Of a DNA stretch of 64,000 nucleotides, positions 41,029 to 49,579 are shown one piece after another. Numbering within the stretch: position 1 is the first letter of the stretch; the number at the start of each line of letters is the position of its first letter. Both the position numbers and the translations under genes were made by a program. Source of the DNA: Nitriliruptoraceae bacterium (lineage in GTDB: Bacteria > Actinomycetota > Nitriliruptoria > Nitriliruptorales > Nitriliruptoraceae); NCBI GenBank assembly GCA_003558435.1, contig PWLR01000019.1, forward strand, positions 1-64,000, written 5' to 3'. Below the pieces are notes generated by a model. That model did not search any database, was not told where the DNA came from, and saw nothing but the letters and a program-made list of their open reading frames with translations.

Positions 41029-42204
41029 TCACCAACGCAGGAGCGCGGCCACCCCTTCGTGGTCGTCCAACAGCCGTGCAGCCTCGCCACTGAGCGGCAC
41101 GACGGAAGCGGAGGTCCCGATGGCCGTCTCCAGCAACCGCTCCACGAACCACGGCTCACGTCGCAGTTCCAGGTCCGACTGCGCGATGACGCCCTCGACC
41201 CGCGGGTGCAACGTGCCCTCCTCGGACACGAACCCTTCGAGCTCGATCTCGTCGTCGTAGAGCAGGTGCGAGATCCGACCCTCGTTCATCGCCTCGCAGA
41301 CGTGGCGGAGTCCGATCGCTCCGGCCTGTCCACCGAGAGCGCGGTCGATCGCTTCCTCGGCCAGCTCGCGTTCGCGGTCGAGGTGGACCGATCGGAGCAG
41401 CGTCCAGGCGGCCTCCGCGATCTCGTGCGGAGGCGAGTCCTCCCACAGCTGCTCGGCCATCAACACCCGCGCATCCGAGGCATCCGCGAGCTCGCGCATC
41501 GGTTCGCGCAACTTCGGGGGGGCGGAGACGACCAGACGGTCCCACCGCTCCTCCTTGGCGATCGACACCGTGTCCTCGACCACCTCGCGCAGGAAGCGGT
41601 TGCGGTTGACGTCGATGCGCTCCTCGAAGCTGTCCCGGTCGACGTAGCCCTGCTGGGCCCGCGCGGGATTGGCCATGGCCGGACCCTGTTTGCCTCGAAG
41701 CAGCTCGTCATAGACCACGAAGTGGCGGCCCTCGAGTTCGGTGGCCTCACCGACCGCCCACCGCAGCAGGCGCGTGCCCGTCCGCGAGACCACCAGGATG
41801 CCAGCCGGGCGCCCTTCGTCGAGGGCGGCGACCAGCGGACGCACGTAGGCGCCATCGCGGTGCACGACCCGTTCGCGGAACGGGATCTGCAGCGAGACCG
41901 CGTGGTGCTCACCGGACTCGACCCCGACGAACAGCGCACGCCCACGGCCACTCGACTTGGGGTTCATCAACTCGTCGAGCGGACCGTCCAGAGCTTCGAG
42001 GCGCTTGTCGACCGCGCGGGCGACCGCCGGGTCCCCCTCGGCGAGGCTCGCTCGCAGCGCCTTGATCTGGTTGCGGATCTCGATCGGCAACGTCGGCTGG
42101 TGATCCGCCGCCTGGGCCGGGGTATGCCCGGCGTAGAACGACAGCACCCCCAGCTCGTCAGAGAAGTCGACCAGATCCCGGATGGTGGTATCAGCGATAG
42201 GCAT
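41029..42204 (-). CDS. eRF1-like protein of the bacterial VLRF1/baeRF group
   Basis: A 391-residue protein related to archaeo-eukaryotic release factors. It opens MPIADTTIRDLVDFSDELGVLSFYAG; the middle region (ARAQQGYVDRDSFEERIDVNRNRFLREV) occupies the place of the peptidyl-tRNA hydrolysing loop, and the last third (AIGLRHVCEAMNEGRISHLLYDDEIELEGF) is an eRF1 domain 3/pelota-like fold. A canonical GGQ is not present in the middle loop. Related proteins release nascent chains from stalled ribosomes or large subunits, but this clade is little studied. The ATG at 42204 is preferred; the ORF track runs 369 codons upstream through the divergent M50 gene. Confidence 0.75.
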   Translation of the reverse strand: MPIADTTIRDLVDFSDELGVLSFYAGHTPAQAADHQPTLPIEIRNQIKALRASLAEGDPAVARAVDKRLEALDGPLDELMNPKSSGRGRALFVGVESGEHHAVSLQIPFRERVVHRDGAYVRPLVAALDEGRPAGILVVSRTGTRLLRWAVGEATELEGRHFVVYDELLRGKQGPAMANPARAQQGYVDRDSFEERIDVNRNRFLREVVEDTVSIAKEERWDRLVVSAPPKLREPMRELADASDARVLMAEQLWEDSPPHEIAEAAWTLLRSVHLDRERELAEEAIDRALGGQAGAIGLRHVCEAMNEGRISHLLYDDEIELEGFVSEEGTLHPRVEGVIAQSDLELRREPWFVERLLETAIGTSASVVPLSGEAARLLDDHEGVAALLRW

Positions 42205-42240
42205 AGGCCGGACGGTAATCGCCTGAGCACGGCAACGAAA

Positions 42241-42265
42241 GTCCGAACGGTCCGACCGTCCGGAC
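42241..42265. promoter_or_regulatory. 25-base near-perfect palindrome in the VLRF1/M50 divergent promoter
   Basis: GTCCGaACGGTC-c-GACCGTcCGGAC has 12-base arms with one mismatched pair. It fills the middle of the 78-base gap between the two divergent genes, ending 17 bases from the M50 start. A shared operator is the simplest explanation. Confidence 0.65.
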
Positions 42266-42282
42266 GGGGTACCGTCGCGCGC

Positions 42283-43446
42283 ATGGTCTTCCGCGTCGTG
42301 CGCAGCTTCCGCATCGGCGGGATCGAGGTGCGTCTCGACCCGTCGGTGTTCGTGCTCGTCGCGCTGGTGGTGTGGGTGTTCACGACGTGGTTCCGCGAGG
42401 ATCACGCTCTGCCCGTCGCCGCCCTGATGGCCCTGATCGGGGCGGTCCTGGTCGTCCTGACGACCTTCGCGCACGAGCTCGGCCATGCACTGGAGGCGCG
42501 CCACCGGGACATCGAGGTGGTCGGTATCACCCTGCTGCTGTTCGGTGGCGTCACCGAGATGCACGCCCACGGCCAGACCGCCCGTGACCAGCTCGCCGTA
42601 GCGGTCGTGGGGCCGTACGTCAGCCTGCTCTGCGGGGCGCTGTTCGGCATCGTCGCGACCTTCGCGGGTGACCTGCTGCCCGCTACCGCCGCAGCACCGG
42701 TGGGTCAGGTCGCCGGCGTGTTGGGCTGGTGGAACGTGTTGCTCGCGGTGTTCAACCTGGTGCCCGGCGCGCCCCTCGACGGCGGACGGGTGCTCCGGGC
42801 ACTGCTGTGGATGGCGCTCGGTGACCGGATGCGGGCGCTGACGATCTCCGTGCGACTCGGCCAGGTCCTGGGTGTGGCGCTGGTCGGTTTCGGGCTGTGG
42901 ACCTTGACGCGCACGCTGGCCGCATGGGTCCCCGCCCTCGCGTTCGGGATCGTGGGCATCTTCCTGGTCCGTGCCGCCGGCTCCGAGTTGAGCAACGCCA
43001 GGATGGACGCGACGATCGAGGGGTGGACGGTCGCCCAGCTCATGGGTCCACCACCGACCGCGCTCGAGGCCCGCGAACGGCTCGACACGATCGACCTCTC
43101 CCTGCATGCGGGCGACGCGGATCTGCTGCCGGTGACCGACGGCCGGAACCTGATCGGCGTCATCGAGGCGGATCGACTGACATCGCTCTCCGCCGGGGAG
43201 CGCGCCGGCCTCGTCGCCGGCGACCTCGCCGAGCCGATCGGCGAGGTCCCCACGGTCGATCTGGAGGACGACCTGCACACGCTGATCGACCGCTTCCAGG
43301 GCGATCACCACGTCGTGCTGGTGACGCGCAACGACCGTCAGGTTGGCGCGTTGACCGAACGTGAGGTCGCCCAGGCCCTGGAGCGTCTGCGTCGCGACCG
43401 CGGCAGACGCGACCCGCGCCCGACCCTCGCCGCCGAGGCCGTCTGA
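42283..43446 (+). CDS. M50 site-2-protease-like zinc metalloprotease with CBS domains
   Basis: A 387-residue membrane protease. The zinc site is TTFAHELGHALEARHR (HExxH) in the second helix and FNLVPGAPLDGGRVLRA provides the third ligand in a later helix, the standard S2P arrangement. After about residue 250 a cytosolic pair of CBS-like segments follows (VAQLMGPPPTALEA ... LLPVTDGRNLIGVIEADRL; LHTLIDRFQGDHHVVLVT), which may bind adenine nucleotides. ATG 42283 starts MVFRVVRSFRIGGIEVRL. It overlaps the next protease gene by one base (TGATG). Substrates could include anti-sigma or signal proteins. Confidence 0.92.
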   Translation: MVFRVVRSFRIGGIEVRLDPSVFVLVALVVWVFTTWFREDHALPVAALMALIGAVLVVLTTFAHELGHALEARHRDIEVVGITLLLFGGVTEMHAHGQTARDQLAVAVVGPYVSLLCGALFGIVATFAGDLLPATAAAPVGQVAGVLGWWNVLLAVFNLVPGAPLDGGRVLRALLWMALGDRMRALTISVRLGQVLGVALVGFGLWTLTRTLAAWVPALAFGIVGIFLVRAAGSELSNARMDATIEGWTVAQLMGPPPTALEARERLDTIDLSLHAGDADLLPVTDGRNLIGVIEADRLTSLSAGERAGLVAGDLAEPIGEVPTVDLEDDLHTLIDRFQGDHHVVLVTRNDRQVGALTEREVAQALERLRRDRGRRDPRPTLAAEAV

Positions 43447-44534
43447 TGGCGGGACCGATCACCGGGCCCGGGCCCGACGACAGCGATGCCGAGGCGACGA
43501 ACCACGCGCACGACGACGACGCACGCGAGGCGCGGATGACCGCCCGGCTGTGGCGTTCGAGCTTCTATGCCGGTAGCGCCGCGATCCTCGCGTGGGCGTC
43601 CTTGGTGGTCCCGCTGCCGTTCATCGAACAGGTTCCGGGCACGCCGACCGCGATCCCACCGTTGGTGGAGATCGAGGGCGTGGAGACCACGGAGCTGGAC
43701 GGTGAGACCTCGCTCCTGACCATCCTGCTCCGTCAGCAGCCCACCCTCCCGGCGCTCGGGGCGTGGCTCGACGGTGACCGGGAGCTGCTGAGGGTCGAGG
43801 GGGTCTACCCCGCGGGGGTCGACCGCCAGGAGTACCTCACCGCCGAACGCGAACGGTTCGGTCGACAGTTCGAGGTGGCGGCCGCGGTGGGTGCGCAGGC
43901 CGCCGGTGTCGAGATCGAACTGGTGACCGAGGCCGTGGTGGTCGAGGTGTTGTTCGGGAGTCCGGCCGACGGCATCCTGTCGCCGGGCGACGCGGTGGTC
44001 GCGGTCGACGGCGAGGCGATCTCCTCGGGTGAGGAGCTGCAGGCCATCACCCGCGCCTCGGAGGCCGGCGATCGGATCACCCTCAGCGTGCGTCACGGCG
44101 GTGAACTGCGCGACGTCGAGGTGACCCTCGAGGAGGTCGGCGAGGACGGTCAGGCGCGCCTGGGGGTCGCGGTCGAGACCGCGGTGGACGAGCTCCGCCT
44201 GCCCTTCGACATCCGGCTCGCGCAGGAGACCCGGATCGGAGGCCCGAGCGCCGGCATGATGGTCGGCGTCACCGTCTACGACCTGCTGGCCGAGGAAGAC
44301 CTGCTGGCCGGTCGCAACGTGATGGGCACGGGGACCCTGGCCGGGGACGGGACCGTCGGCCCGGTCGGGGGCGTCCCGCAGAAGATGCTGGCCGCCGCGG
44401 CGGCGGACGCCGACATCGTCCTGGTCCCGTCGCTGCAGATCGAGGAGGCGTTGGCCGCCGCCCCCGAGGGTCTGGTCGTGGTCGGGGTCGCCGACCTCGA
44501 CGAAGCGCTCGCGGTGCTGCGCGGGGAGGCCTGA
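43446..44534 (+). CDS. PDZ/Lon-type (S16) secreted protease, YlbL-like
   Basis: A 362-residue membrane-anchored protease. One helix at about 38-60 leads to an extracytoplasmic PDZ domain (VLFGSPADGILSPGDAVVAVDGEAISSGEELQAIT) and a Lon-type catalytic domain with Ser in TRIGGPSAGMMVGV and Lys in GGVPQKMLAAAAA, the Ser-Lys dyad of S16 proteases. This matches Bacillus YlbL and its actinobacterial relatives. It is coupled to the M50 gene by a shared base, suggesting that the two act in one proteolytic pathway. Confidence 0.94.
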   Translation: MAGPITGPGPDDSDAEATNHAHDDDAREARMTARLWRSSFYAGSAAILAWASLVVPLPFIEQVPGTPTAIPPLVEIEGVETTELDGETSLLTILLRQQPTLPALGAWLDGDRELLRVEGVYPAGVDRQEYLTAERERFGRQFEVAAAVGAQAAGVEIELVTEAVVVEVLFGSPADGILSPGDAVVAVDGEAISSGEELQAITRASEAGDRITLSVRHGGELRDVEVTLEEVGEDGQARLGVAVETAVDELRLPFDIRLAQETRIGGPSAGMMVGVTVYDLLAEEDLLAGRNVMGTGTLAGDGTVGPVGGVPQKMLAAAAADADIVLVPSLQIEEALAAAPEGLVVVGVADLDEALAVLRGEA

Positions 44535-44607
44535 CCCGCCGCCGACCTCCACCGGGTGGGGTCGCCGATCCTTGGGCGTAGGGCACGAACGCGCCCGAGG
44601 CGCCGGT

Positions 44608-45243
44608 CTACGCGGTGGCGGCGGTCGCCCCACCGGCGACCTCGGCCGGTCGCGCCTCGCGCGCGGCGATGCAGCGCGCCAGGTAGTTGCCCAGCAGTTT
44701 CATCCCCACGCCGGTCAGCACCGACTCGGGATGGAACTGCACGCCCTCGACGTCCACCTCGCGGTGCCGGAGCCCCATGATCAACCCGTCGGAGGTCTCG
44801 GCGGTGACCTTCAGCACCTGCGGCAAGGTGTCGCGGTCCACGATCAGCGAGTGATAGCGCGTGGCGTCGAACGGCACGGGCAGGTCGGCCAGGACACCCT
44901 CCCCGCGGTGGTACATCGGGGAGGTCTTGCCGTGCATCAACACCGGGGCGCGCACCACGCGGCCCCCGTAGACCTCGCCGATGCACTGATGACCGAGGCA
45001 GACCCCCAGCAGGGGCCGTTCACCGGCGACCGCGCGGATCACCTCGTTGGACAACCCGGCGTCGGAAGGATCCCCCGGCCCCGGTGAGATCACCACGCCG
45101 TCCGGGAGGTCGCCCATCAGCTCGCCCACGTCGAACGCGTCGTTGCGGACCACCTCGACGTCGGCCCCGAGCTCGCCGAGCTCCTGCACGATGTTGTAGG
45201 TGAACGAGTCGTAGTTGTCGACGATCAGGATGCGGGCGCTCAC
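44608..45243 (-). CDS. trpG: Class I glutamine amidotransferase (TrpG/PabA type)
   Basis: A 211-residue amidotransferase subunit supplying ammonia for anthranilate or 4-amino-4-deoxychorismate synthesis. It starts [22 protein letters not shown], has [13 protein letters not shown], the nucleophile elbow [17 protein letters not shown] and the His-Glu pair in [14 protein letters not shown]. It starts at GTG overlapping the stop of the upstream AMP-ligase gene (GTGA). Its synthase partner is not in the window. In mycobacteria the same gene sits between crgA and pknB, which agrees with its place here. TrpG and PabA functions cannot be separated by sequence. Confidence 0.92.
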   Translation of the reverse strand: MSARILIVDNYDSFTYNIVQELGELGADVEVVRNDAFDVGELMGDLPDGVVISPGPGDPSDAGLSNEVIRAVAGERPLLGVCLGHQCIGEVYGGRVVRAPVLMHGKTSPMYHRGEGVLADLPVPFDATRYHSLIVDRDTLPQVLKVTAETSDGLIMGLRHREVDVEGVQFHPESVLTGVGMKLLGNYLARCIAAREARPAEVAGGATAATA

Positions 45244-47009
45244 GACGGTTCGCTCTCCGCCAGCAGCTCACGCAGCTCGTCGCGCGCCAGGTCACCGGCA
45301 TCGGTCTCGGGGAGTTCGTCCAGCAGGGTGACGCGGTCGGGGACCGCTGGCGAGTCGAGGTGCGCCCGGCAGTGCACGAGCAGCTCCTCCTCGGTCGGTC
45401 GGCCGCGTCGCCCGACGGCGACCGCCGCGAACAGTTGATCCGGGTGCTCACCGGTGACCACACCCGCACGACGGACCGCCGGGTGGCGCAGCAGCACCGC
45501 TTCGATGCGTCGCGGCGAGACCCACGTGGACCGGCGGGGCACGACTTCACCGATGGTGCCGAGGTGGCGGAACAGCCCGTCGTCGTCCATCGTGGCCAGC
45601 TCGTCGGTGATCAGCCAGCCGTCCACGAACCGTTCCGCCGACGCGTCGTCCCGGCGCCAGTAGCCCTGGGCCACCTGCGGACCGTGGATCACCAGACGGC
45701 CCGGCGCATCGGGGGCACAGAGCACCTCGAGGCGCTCCGGATCGACCACCGCGGCGACCGTGCTCGTGACGGGCAACCCCATGGCCCCGGCGACCGAGCG
45801 CCCGTAGACGGGTTGGGCGTGGGTGAGCGGGGCTGCATCCAGACCGAAGCAGCTGCGGAGGCGCCCACTGCCGGTCCGTCGTTGGAGGTCGGTGACCACG
45901 TGCTCCGGGAGGTCCTCCCCGGTGGCGAGCACCACGCGCAACGAGGTCAGGTCCTGCCGGGCCGCGTCACCGGCGCCGGCGAGTCCCTCGACTCGGTCGG
46001 CGCCGACCACCAGCAGGGTCGGACGTTCCCGAGCGATCAGCCGGGCGAGTTCCGAGGGATCCGGATCCTCGGCGCAGATCACACTGGCCCCGGCCAACCA
46101 CCCCATGACCAACCCGAGGACCAGCACGGTGGGGTCGGTCAGGCGCTCCGCCACCAGGATCCGTTCCGTGCCGGCCTGGATGTCGGGTACCCACAGCCGG
46201 GCTTGGAAGGCCGCCGCGACCAGGCTCGCGTGCGTGGAGGCGACCGCACGGGTAGGCGGGCCGGATCCCGTCCCTGGGCTCGTGTCGTTCGTGCCGGCCG
46301 TGCCGCCCGTGGCCGGGAGCTGGTAGGTCAACATCGCCAGATCGTCGGCTTCCGGGGTCGCCCGGGATCGGGCCGGGTGTGCGTCGGGATCGTCCGATGC
46401 GTCACCGCGCACCACCGCGATCGGTCCCTGGCGGCCACCTCGGCGTCCGAACCGCAGGCGCAGGCGTCGACGTCGGCCGGGGAACAACCAACCGTCGTCG
46501 TCGATGACGATCACGGTCCGGGGCAGGTCGGGCTCGGACGGCAGGTGCCGGACGAAACGCCGGGTCCCGAGCGCGAGCACGGGTTCCGCGTCGTCGACGA
46601 TCCGCTGTACGTCGGCCTCGGCGGTCTCCGGCGTCACCGGGACGGCCACGGCAGCGACCCGCCAGATCGCCAAGAGGGCCACGGGCAGGCTCGCCACGTT
46701 CGGCAACCCGAGCAGCACCCGGTCCCCATGCCCGACGCCGGCGTCCCGCAGCACCTCGGCCAGATCGCCGACCCGATCCCGGAAGCCGACGTGGTCGAGG
46801 GCATCGCCATCGCTGATCAGCGAGGAGCGGTACGGGAAGTCCCGGACCGCGTCGTCGAGGAACCTCGGCAGCGCCACGTTCGGCAGGTGGTACTCCGGCG
46901 GCACACCCGGGGGGTAGACCGACGTCCACGGACGGGTGAGCGTCGTGGGATCCGGCGGCCGCGGCGTCGCGCTGGTCGGCTCGGGCAAGGGCGGTGCGGA
47001 CGGTGGCAC
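45240..47009 (-). CDS. Acyl-CoA synthetase/AMP-ligase-like protein with degenerate active site
   Basis: A 589-residue adenylate-forming (ANL) fold protein: [24 protein letters not shown] at the start, [28 protein letters not shown], and [60 protein letters not shown] near the C-terminus. Two catalytic elements are poor: the P-loop (normally YTSGTTGxPKG) reads [16 protein letters not shown] followed by a Ser/Thr-rich insert, and the C-terminal Lys motif reads [14 protein letters not shown] without Lys. GTG 47009 has GGAGG nearby. It is coupled to the amidotransferase gene. It may be an inactive relative or bind acyl-AMP only. Confidence 0.82.
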   Translation of the reverse strand: MPPSAPPLPEPTSATPRPPDPTTLTRPWTSVYPPGVPPEYHLPNVALPRFLDDAVRDFPYRSSLISDGDALDHVGFRDRVGDLAEVLRDAGVGHGDRVLLGLPNVASLPVALLAIWRVAAVAVPVTPETAEADVQRIVDDAEPVLALGTRRFVRHLPSEPDLPRTVIVIDDDGWLFPGRRRRLRLRFGRRGGRQGPIAVVRGDASDDPDAHPARSRATPEADDLAMLTYQLPATGGTAGTNDTSPGTGSGPPTRAVASTHASLVAAAFQARLWVPDIQAGTERILVAERLTDPTVLVLGLVMGWLAGASVICAEDPDPSELARLIARERPTLLVVGADRVEGLAGAGDAARQDLTSLRVVLATGEDLPEHVVTDLQRRTGSGRLRSCFGLDAAPLTHAQPVYGRSVAGAMGLPVTSTVAAVVDPERLEVLCAPDAPGRLVIHGPQVAQGYWRRDDASAERFVDGWLITDELATMDDDGLFRHLGTIGEVVPRRSTWVSPRRIEAVLLRHPAVRRAGVVTGEHPDQLFAAVAVGRRGRPTEEELLVHCRAHLDSPAVPDRVTLLDELPETDAGDLARDELRELLAESEPS

Positions 47010-47103
47010 CGGGCCTCCTCCGGGTCGCCGGGCGCACCGGAGCCTACCCTCGCGCACGGTCCCGGTAGGGTGCCGCCGTGCCGTTCCGACGCGGAGGATG
47101 CCG

Positions 47104-48171
47104 GTGCAGGGACCTCCCGACGTGCTCCGGCGCCTGGCCGCCGAGGTGGACCAACAGCTGACCGACGCGTTGGACCGGTTGCTCCCGCGACTGGTGGAGG
47201 TCCACCCGTCGCTCTCGGCCGTCGCCGAGGAACTCCGGGCCTTCGTCGAGGGTGGCAAACGCATCCGCCCCGTGCTGCTCCTGCTCGGCTTCGAGGCGGC
47301 CGGTGGCCACACGCGCTCGGCCGTCCACGGTCCCGCCCTCGCACTCGAACTGCTCCACACCTGCGCGTTGGCCCACGACGACGTGATCGATCGGGCGCCG
47401 GAGCGTCGCGGGCGCCCCTCGGTCCACCACGGCTTCGCGGCTCGCCACCGGGCTGCGGGCTGGAGCGGGGACCCGCTCGGCTACGGCGAGGCGGTCGCGA
47501 TCCTCATCGGCGACCTCGCGTTCGTGCAGGCCGACGAGCTGTTCCTGAGCGCCCGGGTCCCGGACCGGGCCCTGCTGGCGGCCCTCCGGCGGTTCACCGT
47601 GCTGCGCGAAGAGGTCATGGTCGGCCAGTATCTCGATCTGCAGGCCGCGACCAGCCGGGCCACCGACCGTGACCTGGCGCTCACGGTGGCGACGTTGAAG
47701 TCCGGGCGCTACTCGGTCGCTCGGCCGCTGGAGATCGGCGCGGAACTCGCCGGGGCCGACGAGGCGTTCCTCGAGGGTCTGCGGGCGTTCGGGGATCCCC
47801 TCGGTCGGGCCTTCCAGGTCCAGGACGATCTGTTGGGGGTCTTCGGCGAGCAGGAGACCACCGGCAAGTCCGCCTCGTCCGACCTGGCGGAGGGCAAACG
47901 GACGCTGTTGGTCGCCGAGGCCGCCGCACGACTGTCGCCCGACGATCGGGCCGTCCTGGAGGCCGGGCTCGGCGATCCGGACCTGTCCGCGGAACGGGCC
48001 GCGGAGCTGCGTGAGTTGATGGTGGGATGCGGGGCGCGCGAGGCGACCGAGACCTACGTGCGCGACGCGGTCAGCGAGGCGCGCACCGCCCTCGAGGACC
48101 TGCCACTCCCCCGGCAGGCGCACGCCCACCTCGATGCGCTCGCGAGCTACCTCGGCGACCGGGTGAGTTGA
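47104..48171 (+). CDS. Polyprenyl diphosphate synthase
   Basis: A 355-residue all-helical isoprenyl synthase that chains isopentenyl diphosphate units (GGPP or longer, for example for menaquinone or lipid carriers). The first Asp-rich motif is LAHDDVIDRAPERRGRPSVHHGF; the second is FQVQDDLLGVFGEQETTGKSASSDLAEGKRTLL, in the DDxxG form common in actinobacteria. GGKRIRPVLLLL is the family opening. GTG 47104 is preferred to ATG 47098 because GGAGG at 47093 is six bases before GTG and touches the ATG. It is divergent from the AMP-ligase gene. Chain length is not predictable by eye. Confidence 0.93.
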   Translation: MQGPPDVLRRLAAEVDQQLTDALDRLLPRLVEVHPSLSAVAEELRAFVEGGKRIRPVLLLLGFEAAGGHTRSAVHGPALALELLHTCALAHDDVIDRAPERRGRPSVHHGFAARHRAAGWSGDPLGYGEAVAILIGDLAFVQADELFLSARVPDRALLAALRRFTVLREEVMVGQYLDLQAATSRATDRDLALTVATLKSGRYSVARPLEIGAELAGADEAFLEGLRAFGDPLGRAFQVQDDLLGVFGEQETTGKSASSDLAEGKRTLLVAEAAARLSPDDRAVLEAGLGDPDLSAERAAELRELMVGCGAREATETYVRDAVSEARTALEDLPLPRQAHAHLDALASYLGDRVS

Positions 48172-48335
48172 GACGTCGGCTCCTGCGCCACGACCGCAGC
48201 GGCGGGAGCAGCGGGAGCACCGAGCGTCGGGTCCTGCTGTTGGGCCTCGACCCACGGGAAGACGTACAGGAACAGCACCACGACCGCGACGGCGATCACC
48301 ACGGTGAGGCTCATCACCTTGACGGGTTTGGACAT
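48147..48335 (-). CDS. Small single-pass membrane protein beside sortase
   Basis: A 62-residue protein with one membrane helix (VMSLTVVIAVAVVVLFLYVFPWVEA) and a Pro/Ala-rich outer tail. GGAG precedes the ATG. It lies 36 bases after the sortase gene in the same direction and overlaps the end of the convergent polyprenyl synthase gene by 25 bases. I do not recognise a family; a small sortase partner is a guess from position. Confidence 0.6.
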   Translation of the reverse strand: MSKPVKVMSLTVVIAVAVVVLFLYVFPWVEAQQQDPTLGAPAAPAAAVVAQEPTSQLTRSPR

Positions 48336-48371
48336 CTCACGCTCCGGATCCGGGACGGCGGCGAGGTCGGC

Positions 48372-49091
48372 TCACTGGTCTGCGAGCGCATCGATCACAT
48401 CGCCGGCGGTGCTCGCGATGGGGTCTCCGACCAGCTCGCCCCAGGCGATCAGCCGTTGGCGGGCACTGCCGCGCGGGTGGCAGGTCGTCAGGGTGATGGT
48501 GGGCGCACCCGACTCCAACGGATCCTGGCCCACCACCCAGATGTCGGTCGGGGCGACGATGCGCTGCTCGCGGTAGGCGTAGACCCATTCACGTCCCTCG
48601 CGATCGAGCACGTGGATCATGTCGCCATCGGTCAGTTCGTCCATCGACCAGAACGGTGAACCGTAGGTCGTCCGGTGACCAGCGATCGCGAGGTTGCCCT
48701 CCCCGCCCGGGCGGTCCGACTCCGGATAGTGACCGGGGCCGGCACGGAGCAGATCCAACGAGACGCCCTCGACGACGTACAGCACGTCGTCGTTGACGAC
48801 GCGTTCGCCGTCCCGCTCGAACCAGATGGCGGCGTAGGCCGCTCCGAGTTCGACCGGCTCGTCCGCCACGGGCTCCGGGTCCGGGTCCGGGTCCGGCTCC
48901 GGGTCCGGCTCCGGGTCCTCCGGCAGGTCGGCGTCGCGGTCCGGCACCGCCAACGCCCAGGATTCGGCGAGGTCCCGTTGGGAACGATCGGTCTCGAAGT
49001 TGGTGAACCACAACAGGTACACGACGTAGAGCAGGACCACCGCACCGGCGACGATGAGGGTCCAGCCGACACCCCGGACCACCTTCGTCAC
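48372..49091 (-). CDS. Class E sortase
   Basis: A 239-residue membrane transpeptidase. An N-terminal helix (VGWTLIVAGAVVLLYVVYLLWF) leads to an acidic Pro-rich spacer (PEDPEPDPEPDPDPDPEP) and the sortase barrel. Catalytic His is in NLAIAGHRTTYG, Cys in TITLTTCHPRGSARQRLIAWG with the Arg behind it. Class E sortases attach secreted proteins with LAXTG-type signals to the wall; no such substrate was noticed in the window. GTG 49091 follows AGGGG; the ORF track adds 37 residues. Confidence 0.93.
   Translation of the reverse strand: MTKVVRGVGWTLIVAGAVVLLYVVYLLWFTNFETDRSQRDLAESWALAVPDRDADLPEDPEPDPEPDPDPDPEPVADEPVELGAAYAAIWFERDGERVVNDDVLYVVEGVSLDLLRAGPGHYPESDRPGGEGNLAIAGHRTTYGSPFWSMDELTDGDMIHVLDREGREWVYAYREQRIVAPTDIWVVGQDPLESGAPTITLTTCHPRGSARQRLIAWGELVGDPIASTAGDVIDALADQ
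48871..48918 (-). repeat. Hexamer repeat encoding the acidic Pro-rich sortase spacer
   Basis: Tandem GGGTCC/GGCTCC hexamers (eight units) encode alternating Asp-Pro/Glu-Pro. It is the same low-complexity style as the kinase tail. Confidence 0.8.
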
Positions 49092-49240
49092 GTGCTCACC
49101 CCTGTTCCCGGCCCCGGTCGCGCTCCGGCTCGCGTGCGTCGCGGATCGTGCCCGCCACGCAGGATAACGCTCGGTGAGCGGTACGCTTGGTCGGTGCCTC
49201 ACGGGGCACGTGGCAGGACATCGAGGTGAGAGGGAGCGCG

Positions 49241-49513
49241 ATGCCGGAGAGCAAGCACCGTCGCAGCGGGAAGAACCGACCGCGCGACTTCCAGACGCAC
49301 GCGCCAGAGAAGAAGCCGGCCTCGTCGCCCACGTGGGTGCCCGTGACGGGCACGGCCCTGCTCGTCCTGGGCGTGATCGTGATCCTGGTCGGCTACCTCG
49401 ACGAGGTGCAGAACATCATCGGTGGCTGGCCACTGTTGGGGACGAACTGGGGCCTGGTGGGGGGATTCATGCTGATCATCGCCGGGTTCGGGTTCCTCAC
49501 CCGCTGGCGTTGA
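49241..49513 (+). CDS. crgA: CrgA cell-division protein
   Basis: A 90-residue protein with a basic N-terminus (MPESKHRRSGKNRPRDF) and two membrane helices (WVPVTGTALLVLGVIVILVGYL, NWGLVGGFMLIIAGFGFLTRWR), the exact layout of actinobacterial CrgA, which regulates FtsZ and septal peptidoglycan assembly. ATG 49241 follows GAGAGGGAG; the track start adds 18 residues. It is divergent from the sortase gene. Its presence supports an actinobacterial host. Confidence 0.94.
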   Translation: MPESKHRRSGKNRPRDFQTHAPEKKPASSPTWVPVTGTALLVLGVIVILVGYLDEVQNIIGGWPLLGTNWGLVGGFMLIIAGFGFLTRWR

Positions 49514-49579
49514 GCACGACGGCTCCGATGCGCAGGCCCACCGGGCCACCGTCCCCGTTCTGGCGTGGCGCGAGGAGCC

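Noticed and set aside
40627-42282. N-terminal extension of the M50 ORF by 552 codons
   Set aside because: It reads antisense through the TPR and eRF1-like genes; the M50 family start is at 42283.
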